This document shows positions 34,326 through 46,379 of a stretch of DNA of 64,000 nt, in pieces; the stretch's first letter is position 1, and the number at the start of each line of letters is the position of its first letter. The position numbers and the translations under genes are program-made. Source of the DNA: Welwitschia mirabilis (Eukaryota > Gnetophyta > Gnetopsida > Welwitschiales); the NCBI GenBank assembly GCA_051453625.1, contig JBOZIK010000001.1, positions 90,299,262-90,363,261 on the forward strand. Reading direction: 5' to 3'. The notes under the pieces were generated by a model. The model did no database searches and was not told the origin of the DNA. It saw only the letters and a program-made list of their open reading frames with translations.

Positions 34326-35308
34326 TAAAAGATTACTATAAATAGATTTCTATCTAAGTTTCAGAATGAAAATGTAATGCAATAAATGAATGAAAGATGA
34401 AATGCAGAGATGAATGTAATGGAACTAAATGCAATTCTAAAGGTAATTTATAACTAGTATACTGACTTGTTATCATCTAAGTGATCCTTATGATTTATAT
34501 AAACTATAAGTACCTATCTCTATAATGTAATTAACATAAACCATAAGGTAGATAAGAAGAATATTTAAAAAGAGTAATTTAACCCATGTTTCATTAATTG
34601 AACTATTCACATATAATTACAAAGTAATAGTTCCTCAGTGAAGGAGATATAACCCAACATCAAGTGACATCCTTCTCGATAAAGGTTACAAAGTAAGAAC
34701 TTCTCAATAAAGGAGACATTACTCAACACTAAGAAAATCCCTTTTCTATAACTAATGGATGGATCCCTTGCTTAATTTCTCTCCAATTTGTCACAAGAAT
34801 AATCAATATAACCAAGATGAGTAAATGGGGGCCCTAAGGGGGGTATTTATAGTATTTGAGATGACTATTGGGATTGTTGAAAAGTCATAACAAATAAAAG
34901 GCTATCATATCAATAATTACAAAAATGATGGAGTTTGTTTTGTATTCTTTGTGTGTTCTACATGCTTTCTTGTCTTCTAGACCACTCAGCAGATGACCAT
35001 TAATATTTCATCTTCTCATAGCTTCTTGTCTTTCACAGGCCTTTTCGGTGACTATTGACTTTTCATCTTTCATGACTATTAACCTTCCATCTTCTCATGG
35101 ATTCTTGTCTTCTGACTAAACCCATAAGTGCAAAGTGATTACTTTCCCAAACAAGTGTAGGAACATGATATTTTTGTTGTGTTTACTCAGAAGGCTAGTG
35201 GCACTAGTGTTGTTTGCTGGATGTCTTACATCTTTTTGCGTGTTCTTTAGGAGACAACAATATACCTACTAATGTTAGTAAAAAACTCATAATATCCTCA
35301 GTGTAACA

Positions 35309-35480
35309 TCTTCTTGGTGTAATATCTTTCTGATTATGTGGAATGTCTTCTTGATGTAATGTCTTCTTGGTATAACATCTTATTTGCATAACATCTTCTT
35401 TGCATAATGTCTTCTTGGCATAATATCTTCTTGATGTACTATCTTTTGATGTAACGTCTTCTTTGACATGTCTTTTTCAA
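35309..35480. repeat. 16-bp tandem array in C1
   Basis: About nine to ten imperfect units of CTTCTTGATGTAATGT-type (CTTCTTGGTATAACAT, CTTCTTTGCATAATGT, CTTCTTGGCATAATAT). Spacing is constant without spacers, so it is a minisatellite and not a CRISPR array. Confidence 0.85.
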
Positions 35481-35640
35481 ATACTTCATAATTAATTCAT
35501 TTTAATTTAAATTATTATTAATTCTTTATCTTTAGTCTTTAACATTAAAAGCGATCCATATAAGCATTAAAAATCTAAAAAGAACTTAAAAACACACTTC
35601 AAACATGATGTTAAATCTGGCCAATTTGGCTTGTAACATA

Positions 35641-37209
35641 GCCCCTCACTAAGCGTTTATCAACCACTGACAAAAAAATAAAAAAAGGATAGAAGTAAGC
35701 CAAATTGGAAAAAGGATAAAACATAACATTCGAGCATAAAAAATCTCATATTGTTAAACATAGAGTGCATACCAAAAAGATATCCCACTTTAACATCATA
35801 AGGAATGTATGTATTGGATTTAGAGTTTTAGTCTTTTAGATCTATGAAAAACATATTTTAATTAAATAAATTTATTTTAATTAAAGCCAATATTTTAAGA
35901 ATTGTAGAGATTTCAAGCCCATGAAGTAGATAAATCCATCCCAAATTTTTAAGTGAATGTACTTGTAATAATAAAAAAGAATGAGTTAAAAGTCATAAGG
36001 GATGCAAAATAAAAGTAAAGGCTAAAAAGTAAAAATAAGAAAGGAAAATATGGTAAACTGAAGCATCATGAAGACAAACATAGAATTACTCAAATCCTAG
36101 ATCCTATCATCTCAATACTTAATAATCTACTTGAAAGTAAAAAAATGCAAATCTTTTTCAAAATATCAAATTTATTTCTTCTAATGTTTTGGTCCTATGC
36201 AAAATAGAAAAAATATGGTTAATAACTTTGAAATTATCTAACTTAAGAAATAAAAATAAACACATTACATTAGAACATAGTCTACTTGAAGTTGTTCACT
36301 TATCAATAGTCCCTTATTCCTAATTAAAGATGCATGATTTCTAGATTAGTAAAACATCATAGTTCTATTTGAATAGAAAGAATAAAAATGTACTAATTGA
36401 AATTAATATATCATAGTTATAGTCTCAAGGGTCAATTTAAAAACAAATAGCTACAAATTAACAACACTTAACAATGTGATAATCATAGTACACTTAAAGG
36501 TGTACCTCCTTTTACCTTGGATTCCTCCCACTATGGAATGCTTATTTCTGAACCACTGATCTTGTTTTTATCACAAGTAGTAGAACCCATTAAACAAGAC
36601 ATAGGCTATTAATCAACTTTATCCCTAATGCAGTAATCCTCAAGATAGATTAGAAGTGATTATTAAAAGTGCTTTTATAATATAAATTGATATTTTCTTT
36701 TTGTTTTTCTCTCTCTTCTTTTTTAATTTATTTTCCACAAATATAAAAAGACACTTATTCATTATCAAAGTATTAATAAATTATAGCCTTACAAAATAAA
36801 ATTAATGAACAGATAAAGCATACAACATGAATAACTCAATTAAGTTCAGTTTCCTCTCTTAGAATGAGAGTTCATAAACATTTAAATGCATCTTAATTGG
36901 CTAAAAATCAATTTATCATCCATAACTTACCAAAGCTTGAAATTATTAAACATAATGTATAATGAAAAACTGAAGAAAAATTAAGTTAATAAATGTTGAA
37001 AAATAGAAACTATCTGAAAATTTTAATTTACATAAGGATAACTGGTTGATATATATTTAGAAAAAGAGGGTCCACTAAATCAATTACTTCAAGTAGGATG
37101 TAGTTCCTTTACTTTGCATTTATCCCTATTCTAAAAAGATAGATATTTCAATATAGTTATTACATTGTATGTTTTCAGAAAAATGAGGATCAAACCATAT
37201 AGAAGCCAA
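35641..37209. other. Interior of the C element without recognised gene
   Basis: AT-rich, many stops on both strands. It lies between the C1 LTR and family A copy 2 and would be the 3' interior of that element. No polymerase or integrase motif seen. Confidence 0.4.
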
Positions 37210-38560
37210 TTAATAGAACATAAAAGGTATATCATTATTTTTGAATAGAATCAATTGGTTGAAAAGAAAATAAAAAGATAAAACCTTGAAAGTATAAATT
37301 TCATAATCTAAATAAGAGATGAAAAATTGATAAATTTCATTAAAAATTAATCTCTTATTAAAGTGATGTAAATCATGATGATCATTCCATGATTCATTTA
37401 GGTACTGCTCAAAGAATGGATCCAAGAAATTTTTGAAGGCTTCTTAGAATATTTAGTGAGACTAAGAAGCTTTCTAATATCCAAATCAAGACATGGATTT
37501 TTATCAAGAAGGTAAGGATTTTCCCAATTTCAAATTTCAAAATATCCCAAGTCATACTTTTAAAAAGAGTTTTCATTAAAAGCATAAAGTAAAGTGGTAT
37601 TAGTAGGAGAGGAATAGATGTTACTTTGAGTATTACATAAGGTTCAAAAGAAAGATATTGAGAGATATTAGGAATATGGGTTTCACTAAAAACAAGAAAA
37701 GATATGTGGCTTTTAGAATTACATGAATGTTCAAATGGAAGAGATGGAAAAATGTTACCATTATCAAAATCACAAAGTAACATGGGAGTAGGAGTAGAAG
37801 AGAGGATGTTATTTGGGGTTTTACATATAAATACAATGTAAGGAATGGATAAACATTGGTAGATTCTTCAAGTGTGGTTGTTGCATTAAAGAGAATAAGT
37901 ACATACTCTATTAAGTTTTACTAAATCTCCATGGGTCCTTCATTATTATTCTTCTCTTCATTTTTATCTTCATAATTACTTTGTTAAATTATTTCTTCAC
38001 TTTCTTCATCATTATGTTTAACTATATCTTCCTTTTCTTGTTGAGTATTGTTCTCATTATCTAAGTTGTTGGATTTATTAAAGAGATCATAAAGAGAAAT
38101 GTGCTTATCATCTTCATCATGGATTGAAAAGTTTTCAGATATTTCATGAATTAATTTCTTTATTTCATTTGGATTTTCTAACAGTAAGTGAATATTGGGG
38201 ATATAATCTAGTATCTCAATATCATCATCTGATATATAATCATCCTCATCCTTGTTATTTAATTGATGAGTTGCAATCTCATTGTCATCGTATTGGATAT
38301 ATTCTATTAAACATGGATCATATAAATGCTCATTATCAAAATAGATATTATTGATATTTTTCTCCTTATTATTAAAGTGAGAGGCAGTAGAAATAGTAGT
38401 TGAAGCTTGAGAATGTTGTATTATAAGATAACCTTGAGATAGTTAATACTTATAAGGTTTGCAATGTTCTTGTTGGAGTTCTCTTACATCTTCTTCATTT
38501 CTTCCATCAGTTCTTCAATTGACTCTCTATGGGAGTTGGGCTAAAAGTTGTTGGGTTGAA
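37210..38560 (-). pseudogene. Family A relic, copy 2
   Basis: Same unclassified protein as at 1-3130, in better shape in places. The minus strand reads LLCDFDNGNIFPSLPFEHS and then FNENSFKKYDLGYFEI. Next come NPCLDLDIRKLLSL, KPSKISW and HHDLHHFNKRLIFNEIYQFF. The copy-1 counterparts are CDLDNDNLFPSLPFEHL, FNDYSFQKQNLGYF and HHKFNKRLFYYELYEIF. Upstream (37840-38560) is a shorter acidic stretch. It lies directly inside the right C LTR, so it is probably the first ORF of the C element, the place where gag is normally found. No known domain recognised; stops in all frames. Confidence 0.5.
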
Positions 38561-38589
38561 AATTATTGAGCTAAAAGATGAAAGAGAGT

Positions 38590-39469
38590 TATTGGATTAT
38601 GTGCTTAAATTAATAGTCATTTTGGATGAATTTTTAATATTTTATACCTACAACTATTTAATGAAACACACACAAAATACATTAATATGTGGAAGTCAAC
38701 CCATTTATCATACTCTAGAGAGGAATTTTAGAAGAGGAAGCTAAAAGATTATTGAAAATAGATTTATTATCTAAGTTGAAAAATGAAAATGCAATGTAAT
38801 AAATGAATGTAAAATGAGATGTAGAGATGAATGCAATTCTAAATGTACATTTTAACTGCTACACCAACTTGTTATCACTCAAGTTGGCCCCTGTGATCTA
38901 TATAAAATACAAGTACCTATCACTATAATGTAATAAAAATAAACCATAAGATAGATAAGAAAAATATTTAAAAAGAAAAATTCAATCAATATTTCTTTAA
39001 TTGAAATGTCCTCCTCAGTAAAGGAGACATAGCCCAATACTAAGCAATGTCCTTATCTACAATGGTTACAAAGTAAGAAATTCTTAATGAAGGAGATACA
39101 ATCCAACATTAAGAAAAGCCCTTCTCTACAACTAATGGATGAATCCCTTGCTCATTTTCTCTTCAATTTATTACAAAAACAATTGATACAACCAAGATAA
39201 GTAAAGGGGGAATCTAAGAAGGCTATTTATAGTATTTGGGATAACTATTAATATCATTAAAGAATTGTAACAAATGAAAGGCTATCATATCAGTGTTTAG
39301 ATAAATAGTGGAGTTTTTTTTGTATTTACCATGTTATCTACATACCTTCTTATCCTTTGGGTAACTAGAGGGATGACTGTTGATGTTTCATCTTCTCATA
39401 ACTTCTTTTCTTCCATGTGCCTTTTTAGTAATTATTAAATTTTTATCTTCCATGACCATTGATCTTCCA
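38590..39469 (-). repeat. C2: LTR-type repeat, first segment
   Basis: Left third of the second C copy, matching 34040-35085. It breaks at CTTCCAT, where block B2 starts; in C1 the sequence continues CTTCTCATGG. Confidence 0.75.
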
Positions 39470-40728
39470 TGTTATTGCAATATGTATTTATGCAAGTGTT
39501 ATGTCTTTAATCAAATCCTAAAAGTCATAAAAATATATATTGCAAAACACAACACACTAATATAGATGGAAGTGGACCTAAGAGTCATAATCTATCGAAG
39601 GCATAAGCAAGAAAAAAGAGGATTGATTTCAATAAAATTTTTTTATATTTTATTTTAAGTAGAACAAAAATAAATAACAATGCAAGAACAATGTAAAGGA
39701 AACACACCATGCAAAATAAATGCAAATCTATTCTATATCCAATATCTATTTAATTACCAAATTAACCTATCATAGAGATTAGTCCTATATAATTTAGAGT
39801 GATTAAGAAAAAATAGTATAAAATCCTAATCAAACTAAGCTATTAGACACATTAAAAAAAATATGAAAACATGCAATGTTAATTTATAAAATGGAAAATG
39901 CAATGCAACTACTCTAATGGTTTTAACCTTAATAAAGGTTTCCCTTGTAATCTATATCACAAATGAAGCTATTAAAAAATTATAAGCAACATAGATCACA
40001 AGGGAGATGCACATAATAAAAGATATAAAAAAGAAAATAGAGTTTTGATTATATTCAAACCAACATCCATGTTACAAACTCGTAGCATCTCAATGAAGGA
40101 TACACAACCTAACAACAAGGAAGATGGATGGATCTCTTACCCTTTAATCTCCTGTCAAAAGAATTTTTGATGTCAAAGAAGATAAAGTTGAATTCAAGGG
40201 CAAAAGAAGGTATTTATTACAAATAAGACTTTAAAAACAACAAGATCTAATAGATGTGGTACACCCTAATGGATGTGCAAAAAGGCATATGACACATGGT
40301 GAAAGTTTAGTGGAGTTTGGTAAACAGTTATTTTTAAGTGTCATGCTAGCAGTCATCTAGACATCACAAGAGATGATGCCACATCATATAGCATCCACAT
40401 TAGCTACCAATTTGGTCCAGTAAGCATTATAATTAGCAGATCTTATTTTCTCATCTATACTATCATCCAGATGATAATATGGATGGTGGAATTCTTAAAG
40501 TTATTTCTTGTATTAGGTTAGCCTCTTTAATCACAAGATTATTGCTTCAGATAGGAAGTATTGCAATTTTCTTGAAATGCTATCAAATGTAATGAAGAGT
40601 ACATGTTTTTATGATATTTTCCTTAGCTCTTTAGTATCATTGAAACATAGCAAAAAGTTGTCTAATGTCCTATAAAACTACTCAAAATATCCATCAAATA
40701 TATATAGTTTAGTAGTGCAATATCTTCT
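39470..40728 (-). mobile_element. B2: LTR-like insertion inside C2
   Basis: About 1.26 kb beginning TGTTATTGCAATATGTATTT and ending TAGTGCAATAT. It aligns with B1 (3798-5048) throughout and is absent from the matching place in C1, so its borders are set by comparison with an empty site. It carries no coding part, so it is probably a solo LTR. A clean target-site duplication is not visible. Confidence 0.7.
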
Positions 40729-41246
40729 CATGGATTCTTCTCTTTTGACTAAGTCCATAAGTGTAAAGTAATTACTTTCTCAAACAAGTGTAAGAACATG
40801 AGATTTTTGCTATGTTTCCTTAGAAGGCTAATGGTGTCAGTAGCATCACTAGCACTAGTGCTGGTGGCACTAGTGTTATTTGCTGTATTTCTTTAATCTT
40901 TTTGCACGTTCTTTAGAAGAAAGTAATATACTTAATAATGTTAGTGAAAAAATCATAATATTCTTGGTGTAACATATTCTTGGTGTAACATCTTTTTGAT
41001 TATATGAAATGTCTCTTGATGTAATATCTTCTTAGTATAACATCTTCTTTGTATAATGTCTTCTTGACATTATGTATTCTTGATGTACTGTCTTTTAGCA
41101 TAATGTATTCTTTCACATGTCTTTCTCAAGTGCTTCATAATTACTCCATTTTGATCCTAACTATTATTAATTCTGTGTCTTTGGTCTATGACATTAAAAG
41201 TGATTTATATAAGCATTAAACCCATAAAATGAACCTGAAAACACAG
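40729..41246 (-). repeat. C2: LTR-type repeat, second segment
   Basis: Continues C1's sequence from CTTCTCATGGATTCTT. It includes the 16-bp tandem array (about 40961-41120) and stops at GAAAACACAG, where element D begins. Confidence 0.75.
40961..41120. repeat. 16-bp tandem array in C2
   Basis: Same CTTCTTGRTRTAAYRT-type units as in C1, more degraded. Confidence 0.8.
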
Positions 41247-42898
41247 TCTGAGGATGATTGAACTCATAAGAAAGGGGTGAATGAGTTCTACAAAATAAAA
41301 ATTCTAATCAATAACAGAATGAAAAAGGTAATAATAAATACCTTATCAAGATAATGTGGCTCCCCAACTTGGATACATCCATACACAGAGGGTATCTTTC
41401 TTTCACACCTTTGGATATTCTTACCCTATAAGAAATAGTGGTTTTCTAGCATATTACCAATCTTATAATAATAAGAGATTCTCCTTACAAGGCATCATTC
41501 TCTTCCCCTTAGGGAAATAATGGTTTTGGCACACCACTAACCTTACAATAATAAGATTCTCCTCATAAGATAGCACTCTATTCCCCTTAGGGAAATAGTG
41601 GTTTGGACTCACCACCAACTGTACAACAATAAGAGTCTCCTCGTAAGGTAATAATCTTTTCCCCTTAGGGAAATAATGGTTTTATCTTACCACCAATATT
41701 ACAATAATGAGAGCCTTCTTGTAAGGTAACACTCTCTTTCCCTTATGGAAATAGTGGTTTGAGCTCATAAATAACCTTACAATAATGTAAGTAATTACAA
41801 GAATAACCTCAATGCACACACATAAAAGGATTTCCTTACAATGAGTTTAATTATACAGTAATGAACTTTACAATAATATTAAAGAATGAAGTAGTCCAAC
41901 AATGTAAGAACCAACAAGAATAATACAACAACAAGCCTAAATAATGTATCTTTGAAAAAGTGCTTGAGTTCCTTATTGTCATCATTATCATAAGTGCTAA
42001 AAAGGATGCAACAATGTGGGATCCAAGAATAAAAGATATAGACACTGGAAGCTCCTTTACAAATAATAACTTTAATCCTTTGTGAGTAGTTCCAATCACC
42101 CTTGCATTTATGCTTTGGTCTAGATTTGTTCATTATGTTTTATTTTCATGTTTATTTTTTTACAACATTATGTCTTTATACTGTTAAATCAAAACTAGCT
42201 GTTTGATCTTAAAGAGTATTTGTTTAAACTTTTTAATAGCTGTGAAATGGATAGGAGCATCCAAGCATCAGATACACATCTTGATTTTTAATTGACATGA
42301 ACTTTAATCTAAGACATCTTCAAATTTGTAGACATCTACTAATAGTTTGATGTCTTAAACTGGTAGACGTCGTTAGTGAACTTGTCCAGAAATTGATGAA
42401 ACTTAGTTTTTATAATATTTGATCCTCTGTGATCATGAATTCATGATGGAAAATTTAATAGTTTATCTTAAACATAAAATATTTATCAAATTATAAAGTA
42501 ACCCTATTACTTATTTTAGTTCAGAATAGACATCTTCAAACATGTAGACATCTTTCATCACTATCAGATCCAACTTTTCAGCATAGTCGTCTTTGAGGAG
42601 GTAGTCTTCTTTAACCTATGACTTGAAAGATGGTACATCAGAGATGTCTTTAAGCTATAGAAATTTTCATGTATTTAAGGTCCAAACATATTCACCATCA
42701 ATATCTTCCATTCTGTAGATATCTTTAGACAATTTAGTTTGCATTTCAAAATCTAAGCCTTTTTGTGAGATATCATATTTTAAGATCTAATAATAACTTA
42801 TGCTTATCATGATATGGTTTTCTTTATATTGACCTGTTTACATCATGATACAAAATATTTAACAAATAGAATCATCAAAATTATATTTACCAATAATA
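41247..42898 (-). repeat. 3' (left) LTR of element D
   Basis: Direct repeat of 49483-51050. Landmarks are GAAAGGGGTGAATGAG, CCAACTTGGATACATCC, the 78-bp array, CATAGTCGTCTTT, CTTATGCTTATCATGRT and the end ATATTTACCAATAATA. Directly inside it lies the polypurine tract. Confidence 0.88.
41420..41785. repeat. 78-bp tandem array in the D LTR
   Basis: The word CCCCTTAGGGAAATA recurs at about 41505, 41583 and 41661, then degraded at 41739, a constant 78 bases. Each unit continues AGTGGTTTT, CACCAC, TTACAATAATAAGAG, CTCCTYRTAAGG. A fifth unit begins near 41420. Shorter or altered arrays occur at 49680-49930 and 63560-63880. Confidence 0.9.
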
Positions 42899-42912
42899 TC
42901 CTCCTTTTTGAT
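42899..42912 (-). promoter_or_regulatory. Polypurine tract of element D
   Basis: The minus strand reads CATCAAAAAGGAGGA directly before the LTR start TATTATTGGTAAATA. Element K has the same junction. Confidence 0.8.
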
Positions 42913-43329
42913 GATGTCTAAAACTTGCTAAATCTCATTCAATTAATTGAAATTTGATATTCATGTTTAAGGTAGAAAAGCACATAAGCATATTTTGCAA
43001 TGATATTAAGGAAATCATAATATTAACTACTTGAATAAGCATGTAGATATTAAAAAAGGGAGAAAAATGTTTTAACCACTTGAATAACCACTTGAGTAAT
43101 CACTTGAAAAAATAATAATGAAAATTGTACTCATAGTAATGTGCTAACAATAAAACCATTGCGTAACATTTTACAAATGTGCCAACATGACATGATATTA
43201 AAACATGAGGATGTGTCAATAGGTAAAGTGTACTAACAACAAAGTATGCCAAATAACAATAATTATAGAGATTGCAAGGCATGACAATGTGTACTAAATA
43301 ACAAGAGTGAGCATTAATGAATAATGATA

Positions 43330-45330
43330 TCACTTAGGGATTCAATCCAACATCTTAAAGATAAATACTATGTGCTCAAGAGGATGTTCTCAAGATAAAA
43401 GTTAATGTATCCACCTGAATATAATGATTTGCCAATACTTCTTGGTCTTTTTGGATTGCAGAGAAAAGGATCTAATCATTGAGACTAGAGTCACTTATAG
43501 AATGTGTTCCTTCATCGTCTTCATCACTGTCATCATCACTGTCATGGATGCTAGAAGTCTGTTGGGTATAAGATGAGGAGGATGTGGGTGATGGAGTATG
43601 ATGATTTCTAAAAGAATGTTGAGAGGTCTTACCTAGGCCCTCATAGGCCTATCTCCTCATACATTAATATATTTAAGAAATGATAGGAATTTGGCTGTAG
43701 CTATCTATATGAAGGATTGTGGTAATTAAATAGTAGAAAGTGATGGCACATGGAAAGGCTTTGTGTAAGATGGTAGTGATGATGGTATACACAATGGAGG
43801 TGGAGAAGGTAGATGTGGTGGTGAACAGGGTTTAAGAGGTGATGGTGTCTAAGTAAGATGGCAAATTGATATCTTGTAATATGGATAGTGGAAGATAAGA
43901 GGTTGTACATCTAAGCTCTCAAATTCTCTCTCCTATTGGTACCTCTACTGTGATGGACTGGGAGCTTGTTGCTCCCCCTACACCTAGGCCTCCATGAAAT
44001 CCTAATACTTCCTTTGAAACTGTGCTTCATCTCTTGATGAATCATCTATAGAATCATTGCTATTAGTTGCTATACCTAAGTTATAACCTATACTTAAGGA
44101 GCTAGAGGTGCTTCTTCTTTTTCTAATTCCTCCTTCAAGTCTGATTAAGTGGAAGCCCTCATGGATTCCTAACTCTCTATTGATGCCTCATCCTCACTGG
44201 TTATGAATCTATATTTCTTTAACCTTAACATATTTCTACCCCTTTTTTTCATCATTTTCGCTATCGTCTTTACTCCCTTTTTAATTGATGAAGAACTATG
44301 AGTAGTAATAGAATAAGATCTCTGAAATTGTAAAGGCCTTCTGCTTGTGCCCTTACTTAGTGACACTAGCACTCTCTGTTTTTCACTAAATTCAACTAGT
44401 GGTTTCTTTATGTAAATTAGATTAACTTGAGAAAATAAAATAGTTCTACTACTAATAATCAAACTAATAATACAAGGGTAATCTAAAATATGACCCTTGC
44501 GAAATAGAGTGATAATGTCAATACATAAAATAAAATCCAAATATATCTTTAAACTAGTAATTAAATATAAAATAATAAAGTTTGCATTGATTTATGATAG
44601 TTTTAACCACTTCATCTAATTATAATATTGTAAAACATAATTAAACTAAGAATTGAAGCATGTAGAATTAGATCTTTGCACTTTATGTTTTCCACAAAAT
44701 ACATCCTAGGATACCTAAACAAAACATTGCTCATATGTCTTTATGAAACATTTATAGCTTTAGAAGTGAAAATTTCCTTGAATAAATGCACATATAACTG
44801 AGGCAATTAAAAATTATCTATGCTAAGTAATGAATTTAAAAAACTAGAAATAACATGTAATGAAGTACCTATGACTTAATTTTGAAAGGCACATGTACTA
44901 TCATCTATTTTATGGATGTTAGCATAGAAATCTTTTACCATGACATCTAGAATACTCTAGTCTGATTAAATAATCATTTCCCAATTAAGCCATGTGAAGT
45001 AAGCTTGCACTACCTCTAAAATTCAATGACTCTTTTTGCAATAATAGAATTCTTTATTTAAGTTCTGAATCTTCTTGCTACTACCTCATGATCAAACTAA
45101 GGCTCATACTAAGATCTTTGAGGCTCTGAAGCTTATTATTTCCCTCTTAAAGTGCTGGCAGACTTTCTTCTAATAAATTTTGCAAGATATATGGAGAATA
45201 TGAATAAAAAATCAACTAAAATCTAAAGAAATAAAAAAAATTTACACTTACATGAAGAATAACCATATCCTTGTTATTGTGAAGATGTCTCACAAATCCA
45301 AAACATATGAGAAAATTGACCTAATAAATC
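43330..45330 (-). pseudogene. Envelope-like extra ORF relic (element D)
   Basis: Reading the minus strand from 45330 down: NLNKEFYYCKKSH, LEVVQAYFTWLNWEMII, ILDVMVKDFYANIHKIDDST, then LYVHLFKE. At 44169-44540 a 123-residue open frame follows, containing NLIYIKKPLVEF and SSSSIKKGVKTIAKMMKKRG. Further down are NHHTPSPTSSSS and an Asp-rich SDDDSDEDDE stretch. A segment of the form FYANI with a Trp-rich lead-in is typical of the plant transposon/envelope-like ORFs that Sireviruses and Athila elements carry between pol and the 3' LTR; I infer that class. Position next to the polypurine tract agrees. Stops outside the 123-residue frame show decay. Confidence 0.5.
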
Positions 45331-45529
45331 CTCTAAAAGAGATACCTATTGAGTAGAGACTTGAAAATGAGATTTGATAGTCTCTTTTTCAAATAAAATA
45401 ATTAAAACCCTAGGTTTTTGATGCATTTTAATTTTTACAATAGTATAATTAAGAATTCTACGTATTGAAAGATGTCTGAAATGGAAAAAGTAGACATATA
45501 TAATGTTAAAGACACCTACTGTTAAAAAT

Positions 45530-45720
45530 TTCATAATACATTATTCTACTATCAAGACATCTACAAAATTTAAGAAATTTATTTTAAACTTTTTAAAAAG
45601 TGTACCCGACCTTCAAAGATATCTATAAAATTCAAGACATCTACTTCTAAGACATCTATAAATCTAAAGACATCTCTATGATAGACATCTATAAAACTAA
45701 TGATATCTGCAATGAAATTT
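45530..45720. repeat. GACATCT-rich cluster
   Basis: Within about 190 bases the word AGACATCTA or AGATATCTA occurs about seven times at irregular spacing. The same word is scattered through the D LTRs (42300-42730, 50470-50890), 19960-20540 and 60600-60920. Confidence 0.7.
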
Positions 45721-45755
45721 TCAAATATTTCTAAAAAATATATGGCTAATATAAT

Positions 45756-46331
45756 NNNNNNNNNNNNNNNNNNNNNNNNNNNNNNNNNNNNNNNNNNNNN
45801 NNNNNNNNNNNNNNNNNNNNNNNNNNNNNNNNNNNNNNNNNNNNNNNNNNNNNNNNNNNNNNNNNNNNNNNNNNNNNNNNNNNNNNNNNNNNNNNNNNNN
45901 NNNNNNNNNNNNNNNNNNNNNNNNNNNNNNNNNNNNNNNNNNNNNNNNNNNNNNNNNNNNNNNNNNNNNNNNNNNNNNNNNNNNNNNNNNNNNNNNNNNN
46001 NNNNNNNNNNNNNNNNNNNNNNNNNNNNNNNNNNNNNNNNNNNNNNNNNNNNNNNNNNNNNNNNNNNNNNNNNNNNNNNNNNNNNNNNNNNNNNNNNNNN
46101 NNNNNNNNNNNNNNNNNNNNNNNNNNNNNNNNNNNNNNNNNNNNNNNNNNNNNNNNNNNNNNNNNNNNNNNNNNNNNNNNNNNNNNNNNNNNNNNNNNNN
46201 NNNNNNNNNNNNNNNNNNNNNNNNNNNNNNNNNNNNNNNNNNNNNNNNNNNNNNNNNNNNNNNNNNNNNNNNNNNNNNNNNNNNNNNNNNNNNNNNNNNN
46301 NNNNNNNNNNNNNNNNNNNNNNNNNNNNNNN
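45756..46331. other. Assembly gap (576 N) in element D
   Basis: Unknown sequence between the pre-integrase remnant and the GACATCT cluster. It is too short for a full integrase plus reverse transcriptase if the size is real. Confidence 0.99.
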
Positions 46332-46379
46332 AAATATTACTACATCTATTTATAATCTCAACTCATAAGATAATTATAA

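Larger units (their letters stand above)
34040..35640 (-). repeat. C1: LTR-type repeat, left copy
   Basis: Aligns with 38590-39469 plus 40729-41246 plus 51051-51098, the second copy (C2) broken by two insertions. Landmarks are TACTCTAGAGAGGAATTTTA, CAACATCAAGTGACATCC and TCTTCTCATGGATTCTT. Next come a 16-bp tandem array, CATTAAAAGCGATCCATATA, and an end in CAATTTGGCTTGTAACA. Just past the end the plus strand has TAGCCCCTCAC, a possible polypurine tract read on the minus strand. This fits a 3' LTR of a minus-strand element whose interior holds family A copy 2. Confidence 0.7.

Noticed and set aside
35309-35480. CRISPR-like repeat array
   Set aside because: Units are 16 bp, imperfect and directly adjacent, with no unique spacers. 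It is a minisatellite in an LTR of a plant repeat.
43701-43910. His/Leu-rich minus-strand frame
   Set aside because: Low-complexity translation of a GATGGTG-type stretch in the 3' part of the extra ORF of element D; no family match.
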